Source of the DNA: JBBPZA01 sp963728925
GTDB taxonomy: Bacteria; Actinomycetota; Thermoleophilia; Solirubrobacterales; Solirubrobacteraceae
Reading direction: 5' to 3'
Assembly: GCA_963728925.1 (NCBI GenBank)
Contig: CAVSMB010000026.1
Coordinates: 1 to 64,000 of the forward strand
DNA: 64,000 nt
A program made the position numbers and the translations under genes. Under the pieces are notes generated by a model. That model ran no database searches, was not told the origin of the DNA, and worked only from the letters and a program-made list of their open reading frames with translations. Positions 7,772 through 15,834 of the stretch are shown here, piece after piece; within the stretch, counting starts at the first letter, position 1; each line of letters starts with the position of its first letter.

Positions 7772-9412
7772 ATGCCGATCCTCCGACGGACGCCGGTCGT
7801 CGTCGCCGCCGTCGTGGCGGCGACGCTGGGGTTGGCGGCGGATGGCGCCGTCAGGCCCGCGACGGCGCGCGTGCCGACCCTCACGCTCGACTGGGCCACC
7901 TGCGGCGTCAACCTCCAGTGCGCGACCGCCGAGGTGCCGCGCGACTACTTGGCACCGCGGCGAGGCACGATCAAGCTCGCCGTCGTCCGCCGTCCGGCGA
8001 GGGAACCCGCGGAGCGCATCGGGTCGGTCTTCCTGAACCCCGGCGGCCCTGGAGCGTCCGGCGTGGCGCTCGTCCGGGCCTACGCGAGCAGTGCGTTCTC
8101 GGCTCTCAACCGCCGGTTCGACCTCGTCGGCGTCGACCCGCGAGGCGTCGGTGGGAGCGATCCGACGGTGCGGTGCCTCAGCGACGCCGAGGCCAAGACC
8201 CAGTTCTCCGCTCCGTTCTTCCGGCCCGAGACGCTCGACGTCCCGGCGCTGCGGGCGTGGGCTGCCGGGTGGGTGGACAGGTGCGTCGCACGCAACCCGC
8301 GGATCCTGCCCTACCTGAGCACGGCCAACGCGGCGCGGGACCTCGAGTCGCTGCGGGCCGCGGTCGGCGACCCGAAGCTGACGTACCTCGGATTCTCGTA
8401 CGGAACGCTGCTCGGCGCAACCTACGCCAGCCTGTTCCCGCGCCGGGTTCGCGCCCTCGCCCTCGACGGTCCTGTCGACCCCGATCTCTGGATGAACCGG
8501 CCCCTCGAGGCGACACGGGAGCAGGTCGCAGGCTTCGAGCGGGAGCTCCAGCGCTTCTTCGTGGCCTGCGCCCGACGGACGTGGTGCACGTTCGGCGGCG
8601 GCGATCCCGAGCGGGCGTTCGACGATCTGGTTGAGCGGCTCGATCGCAGCCCGATCGCCGCGGGCGCACCGTACGACGCGCGGCCGGTGACCGGCGACAC
8701 GCTCCTGCAGGCGTCGGCCTTCGCGATGGACAGCAAGCCGCTGTGGGCCAACCTCTCGGGAGCGCTCCTCCAAGCCGACCGAGGCAACGGCACCGTGCTG
8801 CGGGGACTCGCCGACCTGTACTGGGGCATCAGCGCCAACGGCTCGTACGATGCGGTCTGGGATCGCAACCTCGTCATCAGCGGCCTCGACCAGCGCACCC
8901 CGCGTCGGCTGGGCGCCTACCTGACCGCCGGACGCGATGCGAGCGCGCTCTTCCCGCACTTCTGGTGGAGCAGCGGCTACTCCGAGCTGCCCTGGGGGCT
9001 GTTCCCCGTCCGGCCCCGAGGCGTGTTCCGCGGTCCGTTCGTCATGCAGTCCGACGCCACGCCGGCGCTCGTCGTGGGCACCACGTACGACCCCTCGACG
9101 CCGTACGCGTGGGCGAGGCGGCTGACCGCTCAGCTCGGCAACGCCCGGTTGCTGACGATGGTGGGCGACGGGCACACCGCCTTCCTGAACTACTCCTCGT
9201 GCGTACAGAAGGCGGTCACCGCGTACCTCGAAGACCTCGCGCCGCCCCCCGCGGGGACGAGGTGCGGACAGGACCTTGACCTCGCGTTCCCGGCGGCGGA
9301 CCGGCGCCGCATCAGGTCGCGGCCCTCGCGCACGGTCCTCCGCCGCCGCAACGCTGCGCTGGACGGCCGGGGCGCCGTCCCATCGCTGCCGTCCGGCTTC
9401 CTAGGACCCTAG
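7772..9412 (+). CDS. Secreted alpha/beta hydrolase, tripeptidyl-aminopeptidase type
   Basis: 546 aa, exported by an N-terminal signal (VVVAAVVAATLGLAADGA). LNPGGPGASG is the oxyanion region, FDLVGVDPRGVGGSDP is the family hallmark, YLGFSYGTLLGATYA contains the nucleophile Ser (GFSYG), VVGTTYDPSTPY the catalytic Asp and VGDGHTAFL the His. All three residues are therefore present. The family hydrolyses N-terminal peptides or esters outside the cell. The last ~45 residues after DLAFPAADRR are an Arg-rich extension beyond the usual end. It is shorter and only distantly related to the hydrolase at 2803-4800. It lies inside the segment between the 127-bp repeats. Confidence 0.85.
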   Translation: MPILRRTPVVVAAVVAATLGLAADGAVRPATARVPTLTLDWATCGVNLQCATAEVPRDYLAPRRGTIKLAVVRRPAREPAERIGSVFLNPGGPGASGVALVRAYASSAFSALNRRFDLVGVDPRGVGGSDPTVRCLSDAEAKTQFSAPFFRPETLDVPALRAWAAGWVDRCVARNPRILPYLSTANAARDLESLRAAVGDPKLTYLGFSYGTLLGATYASLFPRRVRALALDGPVDPDLWMNRPLEATREQVAGFERELQRFFVACARRTWCTFGGGDPERAFDDLVERLDRSPIAAGAPYDARPVTGDTLLQASAFAMDSKPLWANLSGALLQADRGNGTVLRGLADLYWGISANGSYDAVWDRNLVISGLDQRTPRRLGAYLTAGRDASALFPHFWWSSGYSELPWGLFPVRPRGVFRGPFVMQSDATPALVVGTTYDPSTPYAWARRLTAQLGNARLLTMVGDGHTAFLNYSSCVQKAVTAYLEDLAPPPAGTRCGQDLDLAFPAADRRRIRSRPSRTVLRRRNAALDGRGAVPSLPSGFLGP

Positions 9413-9900
9413 CCCCGGGCGCCTCGCCACATGATAAGGCGCCATCGGGGGCTAGATAAGGCGCTCACCCGATGTGCCGCGTCGAGGCAGGACCTACGGT
9501 TGCTGCACGATGCCCGACCTAGAAGCCACCGCACCGCGAAGGCTCACTCGCCCGGGACCCGATGGTCTCGAAGCCGCCACGGAGCGCCCGTTGTCGCGTG
9601 ACACGCGAACGCTCGACGGCCGGCCGTTGACCCGCCCGGCGCCGGGGCCGCCGCTCCTGGCCTGACGCACACCGTCACCGCCCACCTCGTCCCACCTCAT
9701 CTCGATGTTCCACCACCACCCCTTCACGGGGGAGGGCGACTGGCTCCTCCCTGCCTCCGCCCTCCCCGACCCGAACGACCGCCCCGCGTTCCCCGCCAGG
9801 ACCGCGACGCGTGTGAGCGCAAGCGAAGACGCGTCGTGGCGAGCGTGGTGCTGGCGAAGCGGCCGGATCGCGGACGTCGTCACGGCCCGGGCCGAGCGTC
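9413..9900. other. Intergenic region with short repeats, no convincing gene
   Basis: The first 70 bases contain gataaggcgc twice (about 9434 and 9457) and complementary catcggg / cccgatg arms around an 18-base loop, possibly a terminator or protein-binding site. A 51-codon reading from ATG 9510 exists but has no ribosome binding site or recognisable sequence. The remainder probably holds the promoter of the sigma-factor gene; I cannot place it. Confidence 0.4.
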
Positions 9901-10524
9901 ATGCAGCCGCATCCTGACCTCGTCACCGCCGACGGCGTCCGACCGGCCGTCGCCTCCCGAGCTGGCGCTCCGGCCGGCCTGGCGGACCTCGACCGGCTCG
10001 TCGTCGCGGCCGCGGAGGGCGATGCCAGCGCGTGGTGCACGCTCGTCGAACGCTTCACCGCCAGGCTCCGCACCGTCGCGCGCCTTCACCGGCTCCGAGC
10101 CCACGATGCCGACGACCTCGTGCAGACGGTGTGGCTGCGGCTCGTGGAGCACATCAGCGACCTTCGCGATCCGTGTGCCGTCGGGGCTTGGCTCGACGTG
10201 ACCGCCACGCGCGAGAGCCGCCGAATGGTGCGGAACGCCAGTCGCGAGAGGCCCACCCCCGCCGAGTCGCTCGCCGAGCCGTCGACCACGCCGATCCCCG
10301 AGCAGCGCCTCGTGGCCATGGCCCGTGGCGTCGCGCTCGCGGGCGCCCTCGAGCGCCTGACCCGACGGCAGCGGGACCTCATGCGCGCGCTCCTGGGGAA
10401 CGCGGAGCGCAGCTACGCCGAGCTCTCGGCCGAGCTCGACATCCCGGTCGGCGGCATCGGCCCCACGCGGGCGCGCGCCATCGAGCGGCTCCGGTGCGAC
10501 GAGGCGTTCATGGGCGCGTGGTGA
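9901..10524 (+). CDS. ECF-like RNA polymerase sigma factor
   Basis: 207 aa sigma-70-family protein. Region 2 is recognisable at about residues 30-105 (LVVAAAEGDASAWCTLVERF, then HDADDLVQTVWLRLVEHI and GAWLDVTATRESRR). Region 4 is at about 145-200 (LERLTRRQRDLMRALL, SYAELSAELDIPVGGIGPTR), a helix-turn-helix that reads -35 boxes. It would direct RNA polymerase to an alternative promoter set. No classical anti-sigma gene with a membrane helix is adjacent; an 81-aa soluble protein follows 190 bases downstream and could be its partner, which is conjecture. It converges on the LuxR-type regulator at 10985-14017. Confidence 0.85.
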   Translation: MQPHPDLVTADGVRPAVASRAGAPAGLADLDRLVVAAAEGDASAWCTLVERFTARLRTVARLHRLRAHDADDLVQTVWLRLVEHISDLRDPCAVGAWLDVTATRESRRMVRNASRERPTPAESLAEPSTTPIPEQRLVAMARGVALAGALERLTRRQRDLMRALLGNAERSYAELSAELDIPVGGIGPTRARAIERLRCDEAFMGAW

Positions 10525-10713
10525 GGTTCGGCCTGTGCCCGCAAGCCCCGCAGCTCCGATGAGGCCGTTCACGGTGATCGCTCGAGCGACCCGGCTCGAA
10601 CCGACGTCCGCGGACCCGTTCATCGCGGATCTCCCGACCGGTGTCGACCCCGATCGCGCGACGTGCAGCGCGCGGCGTTCGCAGGCGCCGCGGACCCCGT
10701 GGAGGGAGAGATC

Positions 10714-10959
10714 ATGAACGGCGAGGTGTTCTTCGGCGCGGTCCTGACCGATCGGGGCTCGTCGACTCCGCGCGCAGTGGACGTGGGCGATGCGTGGCGC
10801 GATGCCGCCGCGAACGTGGACGATGCGTATCGGCGCTGGTGCGCGGCGCCGCGAGCGGACCGGTCTGACGGGCACGCGGCGTACCTGGCCGCGGTCGAGC
10901 GGGAGGCGGCAGCGGCGACGTACCTCCGGGTCGTCCTCGACGACACGGCCTCGGGCTGA
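10714..10959 (+). CDS. Small hypothetical protein downstream of sigma factor
   Basis: 81 aa from ATG 10714, chosen for the GGAGGGAGAG just upstream. Acidic, helical and soluble, with a two-helix pattern (AWRDAAANVDDAYRRWCAA, then HAAYLAAVEREAAAATYLR) and a single Cys. No family recognised. Position on the same strand after the sigma factor suggests co-regulation. The 189 bases between them hold no gene. Confidence 0.6.
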   Translation: MNGEVFFGAVLTDRGSSTPRAVDVGDAWRDAAANVDDAYRRWCAAPRADRSDGHAAYLAAVEREAAAATYLRVVLDDTASG

Positions 10960-10984
10960 CGGCGCGGCAACGGACCCTCCTGTC

Positions 10985-13900
10985 TCACGGCGAAGCCGGG
11001 CCCGGCGGCCCGAGTCCGGCCTGGTGGGCTGCCGCGGTCGCGGCGGCGCGGTTGTGCACGTCGAGCTTCGCGAAGATGTGCGAGACGTGGACGCCGGCGG
11101 TCTTCTCGCTGATGACGAGCGCGCCGGCGATCTGACGATTCGTCAGCCCCTGGGCGACGAGGGCCAGAACCTCCGCCTCCCGAGGCGTCAGGCCGAGCGC
11201 GGCGGCGGGGTCGGAGGCGGTGACGGGCGCTGGCCGTTCGAGGTCGTCGAGGTTCAGCCGGTGGACGTGCGCCAGGGCCTCGATCGCGCCGGACAGTTGC
11301 TCGGCCCGCAGCTCGCGGGCCGCCGTGCGCGCGCCGGCGAGCAGCGTCGCCGCCTGGCGACGGTCACCCCCCGCCAGGAGCAGGGCCTCGGCGCGCCGCC
11401 ACGCAGCGTAGGCGACCTGATGGGGCGAGCCCAGCCCCTCCCACGCCTCCACGGCGGCTGTCCAGAGATCCTCCGACGCGCCGCCCTCCGCTCGAGCCGC
11501 CTCGGCGTGGCTCGACGCCTGGTACGCGAGCGCGGCGCGCGGCGGGTCACCGGGTCCGCGTCGCTCGAGGAGGTCATCCAGCTCGCCGCAGAGGCGCCGG
11601 GCGTCGGTGGGCGGGCGAGGCCTGTGGTTCTCCGCCGCCGCGGCCTCGACCCGCACACCCATCGCGAAGAGCATCGGCGCGTGGAGCAGGTCCGCGCGAT
11701 CCTCGAGCGACGCGAGGCCTTGCCGGATGAGCTCGCGCGCGTGCCGAGGGTCGCCGCGCCAGAGGGCCAGCTCCGCGAGCGGCGCGTAGACGCCCGGCGC
11801 GAACTCCGCCGGAGCGCCCGCGCGGTGCAGCTGCTCGGCTCGCATGAGGTGGGTCTCGGCAACGTCGAGGTGCCCGCGAGCGAGGGCGATCTGGCCCGCG
11901 ACCTGCTCGCGGAGCAGCGCCTCCCACGGCTCGAGCTCCAAGCCGGCGGTGCCCTCGATCCGCGCAGCCGCCTCGTCCCAGCGACCGACGAAGAAGAGGT
12001 CCGCCGCTGCGTTGAGGGCCATGTAGCGCCCGAACGCGACGTACATGCCCAGCTCACGCGCCCGCTGCTCCCCGTCCGTCGCCACGTCCAGGGCATCGGC
12101 AACGTGGCCCTTGAGCCGGAGCACCTCGGCCAGGTAGAGGTGGGCCCGGAGCAGGTCCTCGGCGCGGCCCGAGCGCTGTGCGAGCTCGCGCGCGGCGCGG
12201 AGCTGACGCTCGCCCTCGTCGGTGTCGCCGAGGAAGCCCAGCGCCACCCCGAGCATCATGCGCGCGTAGCCCTCCTCTGGCGAGGCCTTCGCCTCAAGCG
12301 CCAGGTCCAGGGCTGCCGTGCACCGCTCGAGGGCCTGCTCGTAGCGCATCAGCATCGTTAGGGCGAACCCCTCCTCGCTCATGAGTCGAGCGCAGTCGGC
12401 ACGCTGCTCCGGAGGCATGACGCGCAGCGCCTGCCGATACGAGGCGAGGCCGGCGTCGTCGGCGTAGGACTCGCACCGGCCTCGACGCTCGAGCAGGCTC
12501 GCCGCTCGTGCGGGCTCAGCCGCCGGATCGATCGCGGAGAGCGCCTCGTCGTAGAGGCTGCAGGCGCGCTCCGAGTCGCCCGTGTACTTCGCCAGGTCGC
12601 CGGCGTGACGGAGGACATCGACGCGGTCGAGCGCCGCGCCGTCCGGAGGCTCGTCGACCGTGCTCGCCAGGGTCCGAGCCATCTCGAACTGCTGTAGCGC
12701 GGCGCGGAACGCGCCCGCGCGCTCCGCCTCGAGGCCCGCTTCGATCGACGCCACGAGCGCCTTGGTGGCGCTCCCCGCCGCGAGCCAGTGGAAGGCCAGC
12801 TCCGACCGCCCGCCGGTGCTCTCGAGGGCGCGGGCGATCGCCTCGTGCAGCGCGACGCGCTCGCCGGCCACCAGGTCCGCGTAGATCGCTTCGCGGACGA
12901 CGTCGTGGCGGAAGGCCAGCCGCTGCTCCCCCTCCTCGCCGAGGTCGGCGGAGAGCGCGGTCGGGGCGCGGAGCTGCCGCAGCGACGCGGCGTCGACGAG
13001 CACATGGCGCTCGCGAGCCTCGCGCACCGCCGCCGAGACTTGCGGCTCGCGCATGTCGGACGCCTCGGCCACCAGCCGGGGGTCGAAGGGCTTGACGATG
13101 GCGGCCGCGTGCTCCAGCACGCGTCGGGCTGGTGACGAGAGCTCTCGATAGCGTGCGAGCAGCGCGTCCGTGAGGCTCTGGGGAAGCTGCACGACGTTGC
13201 CCGGAGGCGACGTCGCCGAGAGCTCCTCGACGAAGAACGGGTTGCCGCCCGACCGCTCGAAGACGGCATCGACGAGCGCCGGCCCGGGCGCCGCCTGGAG
13301 CAGCTCCCCGAGCTTCGCCACCACCCCGCCTCGGGTGAGGCGCCTGAGCTCGAGGCTCGTTACGGCCGGGACGCGCCTCAGCTCGCCGAGCAGGCGTCGC
13401 ACGGGGTGCTCGGGCCGAAGCTCGTCGGTTCGGTACGTGACCACGACGGCGATCCGCTCCCGGCGCAGGTTCCGCGCGAGGAAGACGACGAAGTCGCGCG
13501 TCGAGGGGTCGACCCAGTGGAAGTCCTCGAGGACCAGCAGCACGACGACGATGTCGCTCACCGCGCGCAGGAGCACGAAGAGCGACTCGTAGAGCCGGCC
13601 CTGGGCGAACGGATCGGTCGCCGGCGGCTCGTCGGTGCGGTCGTCGCCGACGCCCAGGTACGGGAAGGTGCGCGCGATCTCCGTCTGAGCCCGGAGTGGG
13701 AGGGAGCTCCACGCCCGGGCCATGATCTGCGGCGGGATGTCGCGTAAGGCCGCGGCTACGGGCCCATAGGGCATCTGGACACCGTCGAACTCCACGCAGT
13801 CGCCTTGGAGCACGAGGACCTGCTCGTCCTGCACCGCCAGCCCGAGCTCGCGCACCAGCCGACTCTTGCCGATGCCGGCCTCGCCGAAAAGCATCGTCAT

Positions 13901-14017
13901 GGACGGCACGCCGCCGGCGGCGCGCTCCACGCCGGTGCGCAGCGCGGCCAGCTCGCGCGCCCGCTCCAGCAGCCTACGCTCGGGCTCGACCGGGATGGTC
14001 GACGATCCCGACCGCAT
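10985..14017 (-). CDS. LuxR-family transcriptional regulator with AAA ATPase domain (LAL type)
   Basis: About 1010 aa. The N-terminal STAND/AAA ATPase has Walker A FGEAGIGKSRLVREL (residues ~45-60) and Walker B VVLLVLEDFHWVDPS (~165-180), with GGNPFFVEEL as the later conserved segment. A long alpha-helical middle (about 400-880) looks like TPR repeats for ligand or partner binding. The C-terminus is a LuxR helix-turn-helix (LTPREAEVLALVAQGLTN, then ISEKTAGVHVSHIFAKL). Such proteins switch on secondary metabolism or catabolic genes when ATP and an inducer bind. ATG 14017 is used; a GTG lies directly before it and neither has a clear ribosome binding site. It diverges from the polytyrosine gene at 14319, a candidate target. 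Confidence 0.9.
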   Translation of the reverse strand: MRSGSSTIPVEPERRLLERARELAALRTGVERAAGGVPSMTMLFGEAGIGKSRLVRELGLAVQDEQVLVLQGDCVEFDGVQMPYGPVAAALRDIPPQIMARAWSSLPLRAQTEIARTFPYLGVGDDRTDEPPATDPFAQGRLYESLFVLLRAVSDIVVVLLVLEDFHWVDPSTRDFVVFLARNLRRERIAVVVTYRTDELRPEHPVRRLLGELRRVPAVTSLELRRLTRGGVVAKLGELLQAAPGPALVDAVFERSGGNPFFVEELSATSPPGNVVQLPQSLTDALLARYRELSSPARRVLEHAAAIVKPFDPRLVAEASDMREPQVSAAVREARERHVLVDAASLRQLRAPTALSADLGEEGEQRLAFRHDVVREAIYADLVAGERVALHEAIARALESTGGRSELAFHWLAAGSATKALVASIEAGLEAERAGAFRAALQQFEMARTLASTVDEPPDGAALDRVDVLRHAGDLAKYTGDSERACSLYDEALSAIDPAAEPARAASLLERRGRCESYADDAGLASYRQALRVMPPEQRADCARLMSEEGFALTMLMRYEQALERCTAALDLALEAKASPEEGYARMMLGVALGFLGDTDEGERQLRAARELAQRSGRAEDLLRAHLYLAEVLRLKGHVADALDVATDGEQRARELGMYVAFGRYMALNAAADLFFVGRWDEAAARIEGTAGLELEPWEALLREQVAGQIALARGHLDVAETHLMRAEQLHRAGAPAEFAPGVYAPLAELALWRGDPRHARELIRQGLASLEDRADLLHAPMLFAMGVRVEAAAAENHRPRPPTDARRLCGELDDLLERRGPGDPPRAALAYQASSHAEAARAEGGASEDLWTAAVEAWEGLGSPHQVAYAAWRRAEALLLAGGDRRQAATLLAGARTAARELRAEQLSGAIEALAHVHRLNLDDLERPAPVTASDPAAALGLTPREAEVLALVAQGLTNRQIAGALVISEKTAGVHVSHIFAKLDVHNRAAATAAAHQAGLGPPGPASP

Positions 14018-14318
14018 CACGGGCGCATTGTCTCACCCGGACGACCGTGCTCGCAGGACCTGCCGCCGCTGAGCCGATCCGTGGCGCACGGCCGACCCTC
14101 GCCGGGCCCACTTGCGCGGACCTTCGTGGGTCATGTATCAGCGCGGCGGTCCATGCCTCTATGTCAACGAGACCGGGACATCGAGGGTTCGAGGAGGTAC
14201 GTCGTGGCACATGCGCCGCGCTTCAGATTCGCGTAAGAGGTCGGATCGTCCTTCGCTGAGCGGCCGAGACCTGCCGCTGCAGCGCGTTTCTCACACATAT
14301 CGACACGAGGTACAAACG

Positions 14319-14822
14319 ATGAAGAAGATCCTAACGCTGCTCGCCACGATGGCGATGCTCGTGGGCGTGGTGGCCTCCGCCAACGCGACGGCGTCGGTCG
14401 GGACCCCGGCCAAGAAGCCTGCGCCCGGGGCGACGCACGTCCGGAAGGCCCCCTCGCAGGCGGCCGTCGCCAAGATGATCCGCAGCGGCAAGCTCAAGCC
14501 GGTGACCGCGAAGCAGCGGTCCGGCCTCCGGGCGCTCCAGGCGAGGACCGGCAACCTCCGCGGTGGCACCGCCCGGGCGGCGACCCAGGGCTCGTACTAC
14601 ATCGGTTCTTACCAGGAGATTGGGCGCCTTTGGTACGACTACCGGTACAGCTCCGTTTACGTCAGTAGTAGCTATTACTACTACTACTACTACAAGAACT
14701 GGAAGGTCTGCAACAGCTCGTACAGCTCTTGCCTCGCCGCCGGTTCGTACGACTACTACTACTACATCTACTACTACGGCACCTGGTACTACGGCGGTTG
14801 GTACGGCCCGTACTCCGGCTGA
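14319..14822 (+). CDS. Secreted protein with polytyrosine C-terminal domain
   Basis: 167 aa. Classical signal peptide (KKILTLLATMAMLVGVV, cleavage after ASANA). A Lys/Ala/Pro-rich region of about 65 residues follows, then a 77-residue tail with 27 tyrosines, including SSSYYYYYYYKNW, DYYYYIYYYGTWYYGGW and GPYSG, plus serines, glycines and one Cys pair (VCNSSYSSC). GAGG lies 8 bases before ATG 14319. The tail is encoded by TAC repeats and is lower in GC than its surroundings. I know no family with this pattern; redox-crosslinked or adhesive surface protein is inference. It is transcribed divergently from the LuxR-type regulator across 300 bases with no other gene. Confidence 0.7.
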   Translation: MKKILTLLATMAMLVGVVASANATASVGTPAKKPAPGATHVRKAPSQAAVAKMIRSGKLKPVTAKQRSGLRALQARTGNLRGGTARAATQGSYYIGSYQEIGRLWYDYRYSSVYVSSSYYYYYYYKNWKVCNSSYSSCLAAGSYDYYYYIYYYGTWYYGGWYGPYSG

Positions 14823-14877
14823 CGCAGGACCGATGCAGCACGCTGGGCTTCTGCCCGGTGACGTCGTCGTGACATCC

Positions 14878-14910
14878 GGGGGGTGGCCAGGCTTCGCCTG
14901 GCCACCCCCC
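14878..14910. terminator. Perfect 14-bp hairpin after the polytyrosine gene
   Basis: Arms 14878-14891 and 14897-14910 pair perfectly (ggggggtggccagg / cctggccacccccc) around the five-base loop cttcg. It lies 55 bases past the stop codon. A very stable stem between convergent transcripts fits a bidirectional terminator, although no T-run follows. Confidence 0.65.
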
Positions 14911-14982
14911 GGGGTCTCTCCACGGTTGCACACCAAAGGATCGTGTTCCATGTTGATCGTGCTGAAGTCCACCGCACGAGCG

Positions 14983-15343
14983 GCGCGACGCCGGTCAGCA
15001 GCGCGACGGTGAGATCCTCCATGGCCACCGCGGTCCGGGTGAAGGCGGCGTCCGTCTCGGTGGCATCGCCGAAGTCGAAGGTCGGCCGCGCGCCCGCCTT
15101 GCGCCCCAGCGCCTGCTTGAAGATGCGCACGTGCGCGCGCTCGTGCGCGCCGAGCGTCTCGCCCCACACCCGCTTGACATTCGACATGCGGCCGATCGTC
15201 CCGAGCTCGTCCGCCTCGGTGTAGAACGTCGCCTGCAGCCGCTCGAAGCGCAGCCCGAAGTTCAGGATCAGGACGTCGGAGACCTTCGCTTCAGCCACGG
15301 CCGGCGCGGCGAGGGCGGCGAGCATCGCGGCGCCCCCAAGCAC
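14983..15343 (-). pseudogene. Truncated ferritin-like (Ferritin_2) exported protein
   Basis: The first ~120 residues match the exported ferritin-like domain family: a Tat-like leader end (LGGAAMLAALAAPAVAEA), ILNFGLRFERLQATFYTEA, LGAHERAHVRIFKQALG, FDFGDATETDAAF and AVAMEDLTVALLTGVAP. The iron-binding Glu and ExxH-type residues are present in the two visible helices. After GVAPLV the reading becomes unrelated and continues to a stop at 14789, so the second pair of helices is missing. At the N-terminus the codons before GTG 15343 read SRGGA directly after a stop, where a twin-arginine motif would be expected. The gene thus looks cut at both ends, the left one at the edge of the 127-bp repeat. 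Confidence 0.65.
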
Positions 15344-15346
15344 GGC

Positions 15347-15473
15347 GCCGCCCCGCGACTAGCGTCCGAGGGTGCGGATCAACTCGCGGGCCCGGCCGCC
15401 AAGCCCGCCGATCTGCTCCCTGACGTCGGCGAGGCCCGCGCGCAGCTCGGCGTCGCCCACTTCGACCGGCAGC
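15347..15473. repeat. 127-bp direct repeat, right copy
   Basis: Second copy of the 6019-6145 repeat. It comprises the 3' end of the intact 152-aa gene plus 12 bases beyond its stop codon that equal the end of the YrhK-like coding sequence. Those 12 bases have no function here, which argues that the two genes were once direct neighbours. Confidence 0.85.
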
Positions 15474-15817
15474 ATCGAGTCCTGGAGGCCCGAGAGCGTG
15501 TCGTCGGCCCGGCGCAGCGCGTCCACCGCGTCGTCGATGAAGCCTCGGGCGCGGCTCGACGGGACGCCCGGCGAGGCCGGCTGGAACGTGCGCCCCTCCA
15601 GACCGTGCCGGTCGGCGAATGAGGCGTGGGTTCGCCGGGCGCGACCGTAGGCGCCCCGGACGGGCCGGAAGAGCTCCTCCTCCAGGCGATCGGCGGTGAA
15701 CTCGTCGAGCTGCTCGTAGGCCGCGCCGAGCGAGGCCAGCGCGAAGCCGAGCTCCTCGATCGCCTCGGCGACGGTGTCGAGCAGGTGCTGCCTGGCGTCG
15801 GACGCGCGGTAGGCCAC
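15359..15817 (-). CDS. Hypothetical helical protein (gene duplicated in part at 6031-6159)
   Basis: 152 aa, no signal or membrane segment, predicted almost entirely alpha-helical and acidic, for example LLDTVAEAIEELGFALASLG, FIDDAVDALRRADDTLSG and LRAGLADVREQIGGL. No family recognised. Its last 37 codons lie in the 127-bp repeat. It is followed on the same strand by the truncated ferritin-like gene and preceded, 18 bases away, by the TetR regulator, with which it may share a transcript. Confidence 0.65.
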   Translation of the reverse strand: MAYRASDARQHLLDTVAEAIEELGFALASLGAAYEQLDEFTADRLEEELFRPVRGAYGRARRTHASFADRHGLEGRTFQPASPGVPSSRARGFIDDAVDALRRADDTLSGLQDSMLPVEVGDAELRAGLADVREQIGGLGGRARELIRTLGR

Positions 15818-15834
15818 GGCCCGAGGATAGGTGG

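Larger units (their letters stand above)
6146..15346. other. Putative inserted segment between the 127-bp repeats
   Basis: 9.2 kb bounded by direct repeats that duplicate the end of a gene, the arrangement expected of an integrated element or a recombination-mediated insertion. Contents are accessory: small secreted and membrane proteins, a hydrolase, a sigma factor, a large LuxR-type regulator, a polytyrosine protein and a truncated ferritin-like gene. No integrase or transposase is visible inside. The repeats differ at about five positions, so the event would not be recent. Tandem duplication followed by deletion is an alternative. Confidence 0.35.

Noticed and set aside
9510..9665. 51-codon frame before the sigma factor
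   Set aside because: No ribosome binding site, no signal or motif, and arginine/proline-rich composition typical of random high-GC frames.
6146..15346. Integrase gene inside the putative inserted segment
   Set aside because: Both strands were read for tyrosine and serine recombinase motifs and none was found, so the mechanism remains open.
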